DNA from: Metallosphaera tengchongensis | GTDB taxonomy: Archaea; Thermoproteota; Thermoprotei_A; Sulfolobales; Sulfolobaceae | Direction of reading: 5' to 3' | DNA: 64,000 bases | NCBI RefSeq assembly: GCF_013343295.1 | Contig: NZ_CP049074.1 | Location: 1,035,501 to 1,099,500 of the forward strand | Shown here: positions 37,489-48,077 of the stretch, piece after piece | How the letters are laid out: the number at the start of each line of letters is the position of its first letter | How positions within the stretch are numbered: position 1 is the first letter of the stretch | Program-made: the position numbers and the translations under genes | Notes under the pieces: generated by a model | What the model was told of the DNA's origin: nothing | Database searches by the model: none | Seen by the model: the letters and a program-made list of their open reading frames with translations, nothing else

Positions 37489-37752
37489 GTGGAGGACCTA
37501 AGGGATCTCTTGGTTAAGGTGTTGAAGAAAATAGATCCTACTATAATTGAGGAGACTTTAGATATCAAATTCACGCAAAATTTTAAGGATAGATATGATG
37601 TTTTTGGTCAATTTAAAAATAGTAAAGGAATATACGAATTTGCCGTAAGTTTTGATCATAAGGGAAATATAAAGAGGGAGCACGTAAACATGATAGTCCC
37701 AAATAAGGTAAAGGACGAACTGGAGAAAAAGGTTCATGGAAAAGGTGATTAA
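37489..37752 (+). CDS. Hypothetical protein, 87 residues
   Basis: Not recognised. A small mixed-charge protein from GTG with GGAGGTGA upstream, placed between hemD and the phosphodiesterase-like gene and directly abutting the next start. The profile is helix (LRDLLVKVLKKI) followed by strands (YDVFGQF, IYEFAVSFD). It could belong to the same transcript. Confidence 0.6.
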   Translation: MEDLRDLLVKVLKKIDPTIIEETLDIKFTQNFKDRYDVFGQFKNSKGIYEFAVSFDHKGNIKREHVNMIVPNKVKDELEKKVHGKGD

Positions 37753-39366
37753 TTGAAAATTTTGTTGATCGTGATCGACGGTCTTTCTTTCCACTTGATG
37801 GAGAGGTTCAGGTATAACTTACCTACCTTTCAAGAGATGGAAGAAGAAGGGGTCTATGGATCGTTAGAAAGTTCGTATCCATCTATAACTCCAGTAGCTC
37901 TAGCTTCTCTATTTACCGGTTTCAATCCGAAAACTCATGGGGTGGTAGCACCTAGAATCTTTATAAAAGGGAGAAAGATCCAGTCCAGCCTCTCTGCGTT
38001 CTCCAGTAACTCTCTCTTAGTAGATCCCATATGGTCCGTTCTAGGTAAGAAAGGGTTTAAAGTAGTTGTCACTTCAGCTCCTCAAGCTTTACCAGATAGA
38101 TGGGAACTAGATAACGTAGTTCTGTTCGATCCGTATAAGGCCAAGGTGAAGAAATGTTCTGAGAGCTTTGTATTAAAGCCAGGGGAAAATGAGGTTTTGG
38201 GAGGAAATTGGGTCGTAAAGAAGACTGATGGAGGGCATATAGTTACAATCGAGGGAAAGGAAATAGAGTTGAAAGGTCAGGATTGGATAGGCCCTCTGGA
38301 AATAAAAGGAAAATGTGGAGAAGAGGAACTACTAGGTACCGTGTTTCTTCACAACAAGGAAGAAGGAGTTTATGTTACTCAGCCGGCCTTTCTCAATTAT
38401 AAGTGGGGAAACAGAAGAGAACTGGTCTCTAAAGTCTGGGAAAACGTCGTTAAAAAGGTGGGTATGATTCTAGATGGAGACTATAGAGCTCTGAACAAGG
38501 GTCTAATCTCGTTCGAGGAGTACCTTAAAACTGTGGATCTCGCGTTTAATTTCTTTGTAGAGTACTCACTTTACGTTCTAAAACTGGAGGAATGGGACTT
38601 TGGAATTACATATCTACCCATAGTGGACAATCTTCAGCATCTCCTTTACGGTATAGATGATGGTAGGGCCTTCGAAAGCATTTTCAACGGGTACAAGATC
38701 GCTGACAGATTCGTTATGTTGCATAGGAGTTTGGCGGACAATATATTTGTGTGTTCAGACCATGGTATAACAAAAATAAAGAAGAGAGTATATATTAATA
38801 AAATACTTGAGAGGTTGAATGTATTAAAAATTGAAAATGGGAAAATCAATTGGGGAAAGACTAAGGCGTTTTATGGTGGTGGAGGAATCATAAGGGTGAA
38901 TCTAAGGGAAAGGGAAGAGGCAGGTGTTGTTAATTCAAAGGAATATCAGAGGCTGGTTAGGTATATAGTAAAAAATCTTGAGGAGGTTAAGGATGAAAGT
39001 GGAGAGACAATTTTCACCGGAATTTATATGAGGGACTCACCAGCAGTCGATCGTCAAGGAGACATTGAGCTTAGTACCAGAGACTTTTTTTCACTGAGTA
39101 GTAATACGGAACATGATAACGAAATAGAAAGCGTAAAACCCTACGTTACTACCACAGGAGATCATGGTTATTACAGAAAGGAAGACTTGTACGGGATAAT
39201 AATAGCGAGTGGGAATGAAATCGCGAAGGGGAAAAAGATCAAAGCAAAGATAGTTGATGTTGCACCGACCATATTAAAAATTATGGGTATTCAAAATTCT
39301 AAAACCGAGGGTAGAGTTCTAGTTGAGGCGTTAAGAAATGGAAGTCAGGAGCAAAAGACATCTTAG
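37753..39366 (+). CDS. Type I phosphodiesterase / alkaline phosphatase superfamily protein
   Basis: The metal/nucleophile pattern of the superfamily is visible: IVIDGLS at residue 5, SITPVALASLFTGFNPKTHGV at 46-66 with the nucleophile region, the CSDHGI motif and TTTGDHGYY near the end. Length 537 residues; residues 150-260 form a family-variable insert. Start TTG. Substrate unknown. It overlaps the next gene by 29 nt. Confidence 0.8.
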   Translation: MKILLIVIDGLSFHLMERFRYNLPTFQEMEEEGVYGSLESSYPSITPVALASLFTGFNPKTHGVVAPRIFIKGRKIQSSLSAFSSNSLLVDPIWSVLGKKGFKVVVTSAPQALPDRWELDNVVLFDPYKAKVKKCSESFVLKPGENEVLGGNWVVKKTDGGHIVTIEGKEIELKGQDWIGPLEIKGKCGEEELLGTVFLHNKEEGVYVTQPAFLNYKWGNRRELVSKVWENVVKKVGMILDGDYRALNKGLISFEEYLKTVDLAFNFFVEYSLYVLKLEEWDFGITYLPIVDNLQHLLYGIDDGRAFESIFNGYKIADRFVMLHRSLADNIFVCSDHGITKIKKRVYINKILERLNVLKIENGKINWGKTKAFYGGGGIIRVNLREREEAGVVNSKEYQRLVRYIVKNLEEVKDESGETIFTGIYMRDSPAVDRQGDIELSTRDFFSLSSNTEHDNEIESVKPYVTTTGDHGYYRKEDLYGIIIASGNEIAKGKKIKAKIVDVAPTILKIMGIQNSKTEGRVLVEALRNGSQEQKTS

Positions 39367-40726
39367 AGTAAGAGCTCCCTTTGACTGTGAGAAAGGTCTT
39401 CCGTACACTGAAGTTGTGACTTCTCAGGGTCGTTTGGAGAACTGTGCGCCTATTGAGACTATTGGCAGGAACGTTTTCCCTTACTTTAGCAACATGAATT
39501 TACATACATTGAAAATAATAAGAAGATTCCCTAAAATCCTCGAAATCGTAGCTAGGAGACTAAACGTACCTGGCAGCTATAGTAATAACGAGGAGTATTC
39601 TGTAGAGAAAATACAAGTGGATTCTTTAATTGTAGGGTCTGGAATAGCGGGTCTAGTGTCCCTAGATAATACGAAAAATGGTTTCATGATAACTAATAGT
39701 GTCTATACCGATTTTTTTGATGACCCCCTGAATCTTGGTTCTCCTATCCTAGAAAAATTAAAGGACATTATAAAGTCCAATAATGAAAGGATTCTTGTTG
39801 GCGATTTCCTAGGGAAATTCAATGAGGGTTACCTAATTAGGCACTCGAATAAGTTGATACTGGTTACCCCTAAGAAACTAATTTTTGCCGTAGGGGCTAG
39901 GTACCTTCCACCAATTTTTGAAGGAAATGATTATCCCAATGTTATATCTAGGAGGCTTTACCTAAAGAGAAAATCATCATATGAAAAGGTAATCGTATTA
40001 GGCTCTACTGATGACGCAATTAAAACAGGATTGGTAGCAAAGTCAAAGGTACTAACGCCAAAGAGTACCAAACTGTTTTCTAGGTCTTTCGTTGAGAGAG
40101 CAGAGAGTACTGGAATCGAGATAGAGGAGGTGGAGCATATAAAGGTAAGGAGAACCGGTAAAAAGTTGGAAGTGTTATGGGATAAGGGAAGCACAATTGT
40201 TGACGCCGTGGTCTTCGCACCAGTGAAGCAACCAAGGTTAGAAAGCATAGCAAACTCAGAATGCGGCTATAAGTACTATCCTAACCTTGGAGTATATCTC
40301 CCTGATCATGAGATGGATGGTTATATGAGGAGTTGCGGTCATTTTGTAGTTGGTGGTGCGAGGGGGATATGGGACGAGGAATTATCTTTTCTAAGTGGGG
40401 AGACTCCTTTCAACCCTGATGCCTCTTCGGAAATTAACGCTAAGATAAAGGATACCCCACTTCGTAACTTTTATACAAGGGACTTTGTGGCTATAAGTAG
40501 TCCATATCTTTATTCCAATGCTGGGTACGCCTGTTTTTGTGAGGACGTTCTATGGAAAGATGTTTTGATGTCTCAGAGTATGGGGTATAAAGATGTAGAG
40601 ATGGTTAAGAGAGTGGCAGGGATTGGACTTGGCGAGTGTCAAGGTAAGGTCTGCACATACGTTGTGGGGAGCATTTTGAATAGCGAAAAACTGATAACGT
40701 TTAGATCACCCCTGCTACCTTTATAA
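39338..40726 (+). CDS. FAD/NAD(P) oxidoreductase with Bfd-type 2Fe-2S end (sarcosine/opine oxidase alpha-like)
   Basis: A Rossmann FAD motif (IVGSGIAGLVSL, about residues 97-108) and a later VFAPVK site place this 462-residue protein with alpha subunits of heterotetrameric sarcosine, opine or D-proline oxidases (SoxA/HcnB). The end has a Bfd-like cysteine set: C-x-C in YACFCEDV and C-x4-C in GECQGKVC, 33 residues apart. No N-terminal 2Fe-2S ferredoxin domain is visible. The partner flavoprotein follows at 41052. Confidence 0.75.
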   Translation: MEVRSKRHLRVRAPFDCEKGLPYTEVVTSQGRLENCAPIETIGRNVFPYFSNMNLHTLKIIRRFPKILEIVARRLNVPGSYSNNEEYSVEKIQVDSLIVGSGIAGLVSLDNTKNGFMITNSVYTDFFDDPLNLGSPILEKLKDIIKSNNERILVGDFLGKFNEGYLIRHSNKLILVTPKKLIFAVGARYLPPIFEGNDYPNVISRRLYLKRKSSYEKVIVLGSTDDAIKTGLVAKSKVLTPKSTKLFSRSFVERAESTGIEIEEVEHIKVRRTGKKLEVLWDKGSTIVDAVVFAPVKQPRLESIANSECGYKYYPNLGVYLPDHEMDGYMRSCGHFVVGGARGIWDEELSFLSGETPFNPDASSEINAKIKDTPLRNFYTRDFVAISSPYLYSNAGYACFCEDVLWKDVLMSQSMGYKDVEMVKRVAGIGLGECQGKVCTYVVGSILNSEKLITFRSPLLPL

Positions 40727-40905
40727 TACCTAGACCCTATACTTGCTTAGCCATATCTAGGAATAATTTGGACTTTCCATCAAGTCGATGTTAGAAAAAT
40801 GGTTTAGTTATCGTGGATTAAGTTATGAATTAACTCGTAGTGAAACATAAAAACAGTATAAGAGATCGTACATGATCTTTTATTCTTAAAAACTTCTTGT
40901 GAATT

Positions 40906-41043
40906 ATGACCTTTGTGATAAAAGTTAATACTGCAGGAGATTCAGTGTTTGTGTTTAAATGGGGAGTGGGACGTCTAGTTCCAAGCCTTCCAGAGCAGAG
41001 AGTAGGAAATGCGTCATTGACTTGTGACATAGAAAGTAGGTGA
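40906..41043 (+). CDS. Small ORF before the flavoprotein, 45 residues
   Basis: ATG 40906 opens a 45-residue frame, MTFVIKVNTAGDSVFVFKWG onward. A TATA-like TTCTTAAAA is centred about 20 nt upstream, and the final codons form the GGTGA Shine-Dalgarno of the next gene. No domain is recognised; it may be a short gene translated ahead of the flavoprotein or only a leader. Confidence 0.4.
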   Translation: MTFVIKVNTAGDSVFVFKWGVGRLVPSLPEQRVGNASLTCDIESR

Positions 41044-41051
41044 TCTGCCTC

Positions 41052-42155
41052 ATGAGAATAGCCATCCTTGGAGGAGGAGGTCATGGGGTTAGTGTCGCTT
41101 ATCACCTTGCGAAGAAGGGAGTGAAGGATATATCGATTATTGAGATGAAGAGAATAAATTATGGTTCTAGCGGAAGAAATGCGGGCAGATATAGATATCA
41201 CTTTCACTCCAAGGAAAATGTAGATTTTGCTAAACATGCTATACCTTATCTCCTGGAGCTATGCAAGAAACTACCCCTTAATCCGGTATGTTACAGAACT
41301 GGATATCTTTGGATATTGAAAAACGACGAGACGTTTAACTTCATAAGGAGGATGGACACGCTATGGGAATCGTTTGGAGTTGGCGGGAAATTCTTGGATT
41401 GTTCTGAGATGGACTATCTCAAAAGCCAAGATCAATGTTACCTAGCTCCCCAAGACGGGTCCTTTCATCACGACTATCTGACGTTTGGACTTTATGAAGA
41501 AATTAAAGAGAAAGTAAAAATAATTAATGGAGAGGCTAGAGAAATATTAACATCGGGAGGAAAAGTGGTCGGAGTAAGAGTAAATGAGGTAACGTTTCCG
41601 GCGGATCAAGTGGTGGTCACCCTAGGAGCATGGGCAGGGGACTTTCTGGGAAAAAATGGGTTTAAAGTACCGATAGAGCCTGAAAAGAAAGAAATATTTA
41701 TTACAGAAGATCTAAAATTTAGAGTTAAACCACTCGTCATTTCAGACCAGATATACTTTTCCCACACGTTGAAGGGAGAAATTATTGGTGGGATTGAAGA
41801 TTCCAGCCCTAGAATGTTTACAAACTTTGATGTATCGTTGGAGAGGACTCTTATCTTCCTAAAGGAACTAAGGAAGTTAGTCAAGGGTGCAGAAGGCATA
41901 AGAATATTGAGGGGTTGGAGCGGCTACTACGAAATGACACCTGACCATTCCCACATTATGGGTTACTCCCAGATGTGGCCGGAAGGTCTTTACATCGATG
42001 CAGGGTATAGTGGACATGGAATGATGTTCGCTCCTTTCTCTGGAAAGATTATGGCTGATCTGATTGCCGATGGCTACAAAAATAAGTTCTTAGACGTTTT
42101 CAATCCTGATAGATTTGAGAGAAACAAACTAGTGGATGAAAGGATGGTAATTTAA
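41052..42155 (+). CDS. DAO-family FAD oxidoreductase (sarcosine oxidase beta-like)
   Basis: The glycine-rich FAD motif GGGGHGVSVAYHLAKKG at residues 6-22 and the closing GYSGHGMMFAPFSG identify a D-amino-acid/sarcosine oxidase type flavoprotein (367 residues). SSGRNAGRYRYHF is the segment where some relatives attach FAD or bind substrate. With the alpha-like protein upstream it probably forms an amine/imino-acid dehydrogenase complex; substrate is unknown. The ATG at 41052 follows GGTGA. Confidence 0.8.
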   Translation: MRIAILGGGGHGVSVAYHLAKKGVKDISIIEMKRINYGSSGRNAGRYRYHFHSKENVDFAKHAIPYLLELCKKLPLNPVCYRTGYLWILKNDETFNFIRRMDTLWESFGVGGKFLDCSEMDYLKSQDQCYLAPQDGSFHHDYLTFGLYEEIKEKVKIINGEAREILTSGGKVVGVRVNEVTFPADQVVVTLGAWAGDFLGKNGFKVPIEPEKKEIFITEDLKFRVKPLVISDQIYFSHTLKGEIIGGIEDSSPRMFTNFDVSLERTLIFLKELRKLVKGAEGIRILRGWSGYYEMTPDHSHIMGYSQMWPEGLYIDAGYSGHGMMFAPFSGKIMADLIADGYKNKFLDVFNPDRFERNKLVDERMVI

Positions 42156-42246
42156 ACTTCACGTTTTATGTAATTTAACGTTGTTACACCATTCAGCGGA
42201 TTATGACTCTAATCGTATATGATCCTTTATGGTAATTTTTGAGACT

Positions 42247-42255
42247 TTTATATTA
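42247..42255 (+). promoter_or_regulatory. TATA box of glmM
   Basis: TTTATATTA is centred 25 nt before ATG 42276, with no Shine-Dalgarno, suggesting a leaderless transcript. Confidence 0.6.
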
Positions 42256-42275
42256 CAGAATCCTAATAACTAAAC

Positions 42276-43637
42276 ATGGGCAAGCTTTTCGGTACAGACG
42301 GAGTTAGAGGTATAGTAAACCAGGAACTAACCATAGAATTAGCTCAGAGGTTAGGGAAGGCTATAGGGACGTTCTTTGGAGAAAACAGTACCTTGCTGAT
42401 TGGAAGGGACGCCAGATCTGGTGGAGATATGATTATGAGAGCTGTTGAGAGCGGGTTAATATCGACTGGGGTTAAGGTATATGAGGGAGGTTTTGCCCCG
42501 ACCCCTGCCCTCCAATACTCAGTTAAGACCTTAGGATATGATGGAGGGGTCATAATTACAGCGAGTCATAATCCTAGGGAACATAACGGTATAAAGGTCT
42601 TGGCTAAAGACGGTATAGAGATATCGAGAGATAAGGAGGACGTTATAGAAAGCATTTATTTCGAGAATAAGTTCAATACAGTCCCGTGGCATAGGTTAAC
42701 CTTTGATGTCAAGAAGGAGGATAGAGTTATCGACACATATGTATCAGGGATAATTTCTCACGTTGACGTAGAGAAAATCAGGAGGAAAAACTTCAAGGTT
42801 CTGATAGACGGTGCCAACAGTGTGGGCTCAATATCAACTCCTATAGTTGCTAGGGAACTAGGATGTAAGGTGTTCACTTTCAACGCAAACCTAGATCCTA
42901 CCTTCTCTGCGAGGAATCCTGAACCCACAATCGAATCGTTAAGCGAAACTGCTGAAGTTGCAAGGTCAATAAAGGCAGATCTATCCGTGGCTCATGATGG
43001 AGATGCAGATAGGGCTATATTCATTGATTCCATGGGAAGGGTGCAATGGGGGGATAGGAGTGGGACACTCCTAAGTCTCTGGTCTTCCAAGAAGGAAGAT
43101 TTTCCAAAAAGGATATATACAGCAGTCTCAAGCTCGTCCTTGGTTCAAGAGTTCCTGTCGAACTACGGTATCGAAGTTATCTGGACTAAAGTGGGTAGTG
43201 TGGACATCGCGAGAAGGCTGTATCAAGAGAAAGGTATAGCGGGATTTGAGGAGAACGGTGGTTTCATATTCCCACTTCACCAATACGTGAGGGACGGTGC
43301 CATGAGTTTTGCCTTAATGCTAGAGATGATGGCGTTGGAAAACTCTAGTTCTGCGGAACTTTTCAACAGGTTACCTAAGTACCATCTTGTTAAGACCAAG
43401 GTTGGACTTAAGCCTAACATGGATATAAATAACGTTTATGAAAAGGTGGAGAGGGAAATCGGGAGTGGAAACCAAATAGTGAAGATAGATGGGGTCAAAG
43501 TAATAGGAAAAGATTTTTGGGCACTTGTAAGGAAGAGTGGTACAGAACCTATAATACGAATTATGGTAGAGGCTAAGGAACCCGAAGTTGCAGAAAGGTT
43601 GGCAAATCAACTTAAACAGATAGTAGGTGAAATTTAA
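42276..43637 (+). CDS. glmM: Phosphoglucosamine/phosphohexomutase
   Basis: Converts glucosamine-6-P to glucosamine-1-P (and possibly other hexose phosphates, as for Sulfolobus enzymes). The four domains show LFGTDGVRG, the phosphoserine loop [13 protein letters not shown], the metal loop DGDADRA and the phosphate site [12 protein letters not shown]. Length 453 residues. The next gene follows directly. Confidence 0.92.
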   Translation: MGKLFGTDGVRGIVNQELTIELAQRLGKAIGTFFGENSTLLIGRDARSGGDMIMRAVESGLISTGVKVYEGGFAPTPALQYSVKTLGYDGGVIITASHNPREHNGIKVLAKDGIEISRDKEDVIESIYFENKFNTVPWHRLTFDVKKEDRVIDTYVSGIISHVDVEKIRRKNFKVLIDGANSVGSISTPIVARELGCKVFTFNANLDPTFSARNPEPTIESLSETAEVARSIKADLSVAHDGDADRAIFIDSMGRVQWGDRSGTLLSLWSSKKEDFPKRIYTAVSSSSLVQEFLSNYGIEVIWTKVGSVDIARRLYQEKGIAGFEENGGFIFPLHQYVRDGAMSFALMLEMMALENSSSAELFNRLPKYHLVKTKVGLKPNMDINNVYEKVEREIGSGNQIVKIDGVKVIGKDFWALVRKSGTEPIIRIMVEAKEPEVAERLANQLKQIVGEI

Positions 43638-44024
43638 ATGAAATACAGACTTATGGACATTTTAGCTTGTCCTATATGCAAGCACTTTCACCTGGAGTTG
43701 ATAGTTTTTCAAGAGAAAGAGTATCCAAAGAGAGAGGTCAAAGAGCAAATTCCTCTTTGTGAAATTTACTGTAGCTACAGGAACATGGAAGTGAAGAAGT
43801 TGGAGAACCCACCGTGTCAAGAGTGTATAAAGAAAGAGGTTGTAGAAGGGATCCTCCTATGCCCTGCATGTGGAAGATGGTACCCTATAATAGATGAAAT
43901 TCCCAGGATGTTGCCAGATAAACTAAGAAAGAGAGACGATGATCTTAAGTTCCTAGAAAAATATAAAATGAAAATACCTGAGAAAGTTCTCAATGAAGGT
44001 CTACCCTACAACATCAAGGGATAA
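43638..44024 (+). CDS. Trm112-like zinc protein
   Basis: ILACPICK at the start and LLCPACGRWYPIIDEIPRML near residue 73 are the Trm112p zinc-binding ends with the hydrophobic strand. Trm112 activates RNA and protein methyltransferases. The 128-residue form has a long central insert with a further C-x2-C pair (CQEC). It abuts glmM. Confidence 0.83.
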   Translation: MKYRLMDILACPICKHFHLELIVFQEKEYPKREVKEQIPLCEIYCSYRNMEVKKLENPPCQECIKKEVVEGILLCPACGRWYPIIDEIPRMLPDKLRKRDDDLKFLEKYKMKIPEKVLNEGLPYNIKG

Positions 44025-44096
44025 AATTGTAAGCTATGGACTAGATTAAAATGAGCTTATTAATGGCCAAACCCAATTTTACAATGGTGTAACTAA

Positions 44097-44516
44097 ATGG
44101 AAAGCTCATTCATTGGTAATCTAGACGAGTGGATAAAGATGCAAAAGAACCTCTTATCGACAATAAAGGACATGGAGAAAAGGGAGGAAAGTGTAGAGCA
44201 GGACCGATTAGACCTTATACTGGCATCTAGGGTAGCGTTCCAGCATATGATGAGAACCTTGAAGGCGTTCGATCAGTGGCTTCAGGATCCAATGATAATT
44301 AAACATATGCCAAGAGAGATGCTGGAGGACGTTAAGAGGACTAGTTGGTCCTTACTAGAACAGTTGCTGGAACTTGATGTGAGACATACTAGCCAAGCTA
44401 AGGAGTTGATAACAAAACTCGGGAAAGAAGGAAAGCTTGATCCCCTAATATGGAGCAAACCTCCAGTCGAAGATCAGCCAACTCAGACCAGGAGAGGAAC
44501 TTTCACTACTATGTGA
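44097..44516 (+). CDS. Crenarchaeal helical protein (DUF2153-like)
   Basis: The 139-residue protein is helical with many charged residues ([36 protein letters not shown]) and a Thr-rich tail. I believe it matches DUF2153, a crenarchaeal family of unknown function, but only from memory. Confidence 0.6.
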   Translation: MESSFIGNLDEWIKMQKNLLSTIKDMEKREESVEQDRLDLILASRVAFQHMMRTLKAFDQWLQDPMIIKHMPREMLEDVKRTSWSLLEQLLELDVRHTSQAKELITKLGKEGKLDPLIWSKPPVEDQPTQTRRGTFTTM

Positions 44517-44563
44517 ATAAAAGTTTTTAGTTAAAATAGATTCTAAATCTTTAAATAAAGTTT

Positions 44564-45046
44564 TTATCTTCTTCTTCGTCCGCCCGATCTAAGCTTGAGG
44601 TTGTACTCCTGATCTATCGAAACTATCTTTGACTTTAGCTCCCCTATAACTGCGTTTGCAGTATTGATGAAGTTCTCCTCTAAGAGTTGCTTGTTTGACT
44701 GAAAGGCCTCTTCTCCATCGTTGGTAAGTTTCAGTTTCTTCGTTTGGGGATCAGACTCAATGTATCCTAAGTAAAGGAGAGATGTTACGTCTTCCTTTAC
44801 AGTGGGACTGAAAAGGTTATTCCCCAGTGTGTTAAACTGATGGCCCATGTTCAAGCCCTTTTGCGAGCCTTCATAAAGAAGCGTTATGAGACCCTTCTCA
44901 GAAACTCCTTCCAATGTCTTTATAATATATAATAGTTGCAATTTTCTTTTATCTTCCTTTAAAATACTGGGGGAAATCACTTGCTTGGAGGCTGTCTTCA
45001 ATTCTTTGGATTTTCCGGGCTGTCCGCCTTGAGTGGGTTGCGACAT
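44564..45046 (-). CDS. Winged-helix-like protein with basic tail
   Basis: After a polar N-terminus (about 30 residues), a winged-helix profile is visible: LQLLYIIKTLEGVSEKGLITLLYEG, then VTSLLYLGYIESD and LTNDGEEAF. The C-terminus ends GGRRRR. It probably binds DNA or RNA. It is 4 nt downstream of the hexulose-phosphate synthase gene and likely shares its transcript. Confidence 0.65.
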   Translation of the reverse strand: MSQPTQGGQPGKSKELKTASKQVISPSILKEDKRKLQLLYIIKTLEGVSEKGLITLLYEGSQKGLNMGHQFNTLGNNLFSPTVKEDVTSLLYLGYIESDPQTKKLKLTNDGEEAFQSNKQLLEENFINTANAVIGELKSKIVSIDQEYNLKLRSGGRRRR

Positions 45047-45050
45047 TTAA

Positions 45051-45731
45051 TCACCGTCTTGGTATAGTAGTGTTCGATAAGATATTAACTATTTCTTCTG
45101 TCACCTTTCTGGGAGACTGACTTCTTGTTATAGCTCCTCCAACTACATAGATTGAGATCGGCAGATCCGATAGCTCAGCAATACTATTCGGTGTTAGACC
45201 ACCAGCTACCGACACCAATCCACTTTTGCCTACTTCTGCTATTTCTTCCTTAAGAGAAGCTACTGTTATATTACGTTTCTTCTGTACATCTAGACCTACA
45301 TGGAAACCTACTATATCCACACCTAGTCTAAATAGCTCCTTTGCTCTATCAACTGTATCCTTAACCCCTATGAGATCTGCCTGAACTATAAGCTTCAACT
45401 CCCTAGCTCTTCTAACTGCGCTCTCTATAGTAGAGTCATCCATTATTCCTAAAACTGTCATAATGTCTGCCTTACCTCTCCACGCTATTTCAACCTCTAC
45501 ATCTCCAGCGTCAGCAGTTTTGGTGTCTGCAAGGAGAATTTTACTGGTCTCCCTCAATTTCAGCAGACCAGCTATTCCTTGAGACTTAACTAGAGGAGTT
45601 CCTGCCTCAATTATAACGTTGTTTAAGTCTCTTGTCTGTCGTGCTATCTCATACGCTATATCTAGGTCAATGAAATCTAGCGCTATTTGAAGATGTTTCT
45701 CTCTCAGCTTGTTTAGTAAGTCTTCTCTCAT
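45051..45731 (-). CDS. 3-Hexulose-6-phosphate synthase / OMP decarboxylase family
   Basis: The catalytic D-x-K-x-x-D set occurs as [10 protein letters not shown] and the barrel opens with QIALDF. This fits archaeal hexulose-6-phosphate synthase, used in the reverse direction to make ribulose-5-P. The frame is open to 45743; a TATA-like word at about 45760 (minus strand) places transcription just before ATG 45731. OMP decarboxylase itself cannot be excluded. Confidence 0.8.
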   Translation of the reverse strand: MREDLLNKLREKHLQIALDFIDLDIAYEIARQTRDLNNVIIEAGTPLVKSQGIAGLLKLRETSKILLADTKTADAGDVEVEIAWRGKADIMTVLGIMDDSTIESAVRRARELKLIVQADLIGVKDTVDRAKELFRLGVDIVGFHVGLDVQKKRNITVASLKEEIAEVGKSGLVSVAGGLTPNSIAELSDLPISIYVVGGAITRSQSPRKVTEEIVNILSNTTIPRR

Positions 45732-45750
45732 CTTAACTCTCATTCAGTTT

Positions 45751-45981
45751 TTGGCAATAATTAAACTGACTTTCATAGGTGGAGCTGAGGTATCCACTAC
45801 ATGGATAATCAAAGCTCATAACTTTGATGTGGTAAAATTGCCACCTCTCTATCGCGTAGAATTTAACTGGAAGCCTGGCCTTTCTAGAGTAGAAAGATTG
45901 GTTAGAAAACTATTTTGTAGTAATAATTATACATTAAAAATCTCTGATGATCAGATTATTAGTATGAGGGAATATAGTTAG
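45751..45981 (+). CDS. Possible small protein divergent from hexulose-phosphate synthase
   Basis: An open frame with protein-like composition (KLTFIGGAEVSTTWIIK ... FNWKPGLSRVERLVRKLF) runs to 45981. TTG 45751 is the last start codon before the conserved-looking part; the frame is also open from 45709. It lies upstream of pyrG. I do not recognise it. Confidence 0.4.
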   Translation: MAIIKLTFIGGAEVSTTWIIKAHNFDVVKLPPLYRVEFNWKPGLSRVERLVRKLFCSNNYTLKISDDQIISMREYS

Positions 45982-46100
45982 AATCTGACCTTAATTATCA
46001 GAAAGCCCTATTATAAAAAGTCTATGGAGTGTTACTCTCGGAAAGCTACATTGATTTTTTATTCTAAGTTGCTGAAACCTGATTACTGTGATTACTTAAA

Positions 46101-47702
46101 GTGACAAAATATATAGTGGTAACAGGTGGCGTGCTTTCTAGTGTAGGCAAGGGGACAGTCTCAGCTTCTATTGGTCTCCTTCTTAAGGAAAGGGGTTTCA
46201 GGGTAAGCATAATCAAAATAGACCCTTATCTTAACGTTGACGCGGGCACAATGAACCCGTACATGCACGGGGAAGTATTTGTTACGGAAGACGGGGCTGA
46301 AACTGATCTAGACCTAGGACATTACGAGAGGTTCCTTGATATAAACACAAGTAAGCATAACAATATAACTGCAGGCAAGGTGTACTTTGAGGTCATTAGG
46401 AAGGAAAGAGAAGGAAAGTACATGGGGCAAACTGTTCAGATCATCCCTCACGTTACTGAGGAAATAAAAAAGATGGTCACTAAGGTTGGCGAAATAGAAA
46501 AAAGTGATATTGTAATAAGTGAAATTGGAGGGACAGTTGGAGATATAGAAGGCTTACCGTTCCTAGAGGCAATGAGAGAGTTAAGACTTGATGAGGAAGA
46601 GCACAACGTAATTTTCGTTCATGTTGCGCTGGTGGAATACCTTTCAGTTACGGGTGAGCTGAAAACTAAACCCTTACAGCATAGCGTTCAAGAACTCAGG
46701 AGGATAGGAATTCAGCCTGATATAATTATAGCAAGGTCAATAGTTGAACTCGACGATGAAACTAGAAGAAAGATTGCTCTCTTCACTAACGTTAGACCGG
46801 AGTATATATTCTCGAGTTATGATGTGCAGACCCCATATGAGGTCCCCTTGATACTAGAGAAGCAGGGTTTGGGAAATAAGATTATTTATAAGCTTAATTT
46901 GAATCAGAGGAACCAAGCCTCTTTCGAGGAGTGGTCAAAGTTCGTAAATTCAGTGAAAAATAAGGAAGGGAAAAGGGTAAAAATTGCCTTAATTGGTAAG
47001 TATACAAAGCTTAAGGATAGCTACTTGAGCATCAAGGAGGCTATTTATCACGCTTCCTCGCAACTTGGCATAGTCCCTGAGCTATTGTGGGTTGAATCCA
47101 CTGACCTGGAGAAGGATAGTGATGCTGGAAAGGTTCTAGAACAGGCCGAGGGGATTATCGTACTGCCAGGATTTGGATCGAGGGGAGCTGAAGGTAAAAT
47201 AAGGGCGATCCATTACGCTAGGACTAATAACGTTCCCTTCCTCGGTATATGCTTCGGTCTTCAACTTGCTGTGGTAGAATTTGCTAGGAACGTGCTAGGC
47301 TTGTCAGGTGCTAATACTACTGAAGTGGATCCAAGCACCTCATTCCCAGTAGTCTCCCTTTTGGATGAGCAAAAGAAAGTAACTCAATTCGGAGGTACTA
47401 TGAGACTCGGTAGTCAGAGAATTCATCTTATGAAGGACACGTTGGTCTACAGTCTCTACGGTGAAGATGTGATATATGAAAGACATAGGCACAGGTATGA
47501 GGTTAATCCTAGCTACGTTGACTCCCTACAGGCGCACGGATTAATTGTTTCTGGAGTGAGCGATAACGGCCTTGTAGAGATGATAGAATTGAAAGACCAT
47601 AGATTTTTCGTTGCTACCCAGGCACATCCTGAGTTCAAAAGTAGGCCTCTCAGACCTGCACCACTATTTACCGGGTTCCTGAAGGCTATCATCGGAAAGT
47701 AG
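46101..47702 (+). CDS. pyrG: CTP synthase
   Basis: Amidates UTP to CTP with glutamine. The synthetase domain starts [13 protein letters not shown], with [13 protein letters not shown] and the [10 protein letters not shown] loop; the class I glutaminase domain has the Cys in GICFGLQLA and HPEF near the end. GTG start. Its last 39 nt overlap the convergent HTH gene. Confidence 0.96.
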   Translation: MTKYIVVTGGVLSSVGKGTVSASIGLLLKERGFRVSIIKIDPYLNVDAGTMNPYMHGEVFVTEDGAETDLDLGHYERFLDINTSKHNNITAGKVYFEVIRKEREGKYMGQTVQIIPHVTEEIKKMVTKVGEIEKSDIVISEIGGTVGDIEGLPFLEAMRELRLDEEEHNVIFVHVALVEYLSVTGELKTKPLQHSVQELRRIGIQPDIIIARSIVELDDETRRKIALFTNVRPEYIFSSYDVQTPYEVPLILEKQGLGNKIIYKLNLNQRNQASFEEWSKFVNSVKNKEGKRVKIALIGKYTKLKDSYLSIKEAIYHASSQLGIVPELLWVESTDLEKDSDAGKVLEQAEGIIVLPGFGSRGAEGKIRAIHYARTNNVPFLGICFGLQLAVVEFARNVLGLSGANTTEVDPSTSFPVVSLLDEQKKVTQFGGTMRLGSQRIHLMKDTLVYSLYGEDVIYERHRHRYEVNPSYVDSLQAHGLIVSGVSDNGLVEMIELKDHRFFVATQAHPEFKSRPLRPAPLFTGFLKAIIGK

Positions 47703-47969
47703 AGATATTACTATTTTTGAATATTTCGATCTTATTAATTTTTTTAGCCCCTTATTACCTTCAGTGTATCTAACCTCTACAAGCCCAGAGCTCACGAGTA
47801 AGGCTACTTGAGAACTTACATTTCCTTTAGTCATATGTAGTTCCTCGCTCAATTCAGTTATACTTTTTTCTTCGTTTGCAATCAATTTTAGTATATTCAC
47901 CCTTGTCATCGAAGATAATGCCTCTGAAATTTTAATAATGTCCTCAACATCAGAGACTATCAGATCCAT
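47664..47969 (-). CDS. ArsR-like winged-helix transcriptional regulator
   Basis: About 101 residues with a helix-turn-helix ([29 protein letters not shown]) after [12 protein letters not shown]. The frame is open from ATG 47984; ATG 47969 fits the promoter spacing better. No metal-binding Cys is present, so it is not a typical metal sensor. It converges on pyrG with a 39-nt overlap. Confidence 0.78.
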   Translation of the reverse strand: MDLIVSDVEDIIKISEALSSMTRVNILKLIANEEKSITELSEELHMTKGNVSSQVALLVSSGLVEVRYTEGNKGLKKLIRSKYSKIVISLLSDDSLQEPGK

Positions 47970-48077
47970 AAACAACACTTGCATGGAAATCCAAATTAAA
48001 CGTTTAGCCTCTCTGTTTCAACGTTTCAACATTCTTTTATATCTGAAAGCATCAAGTGTTAAGGAGGAGGTTTAATC

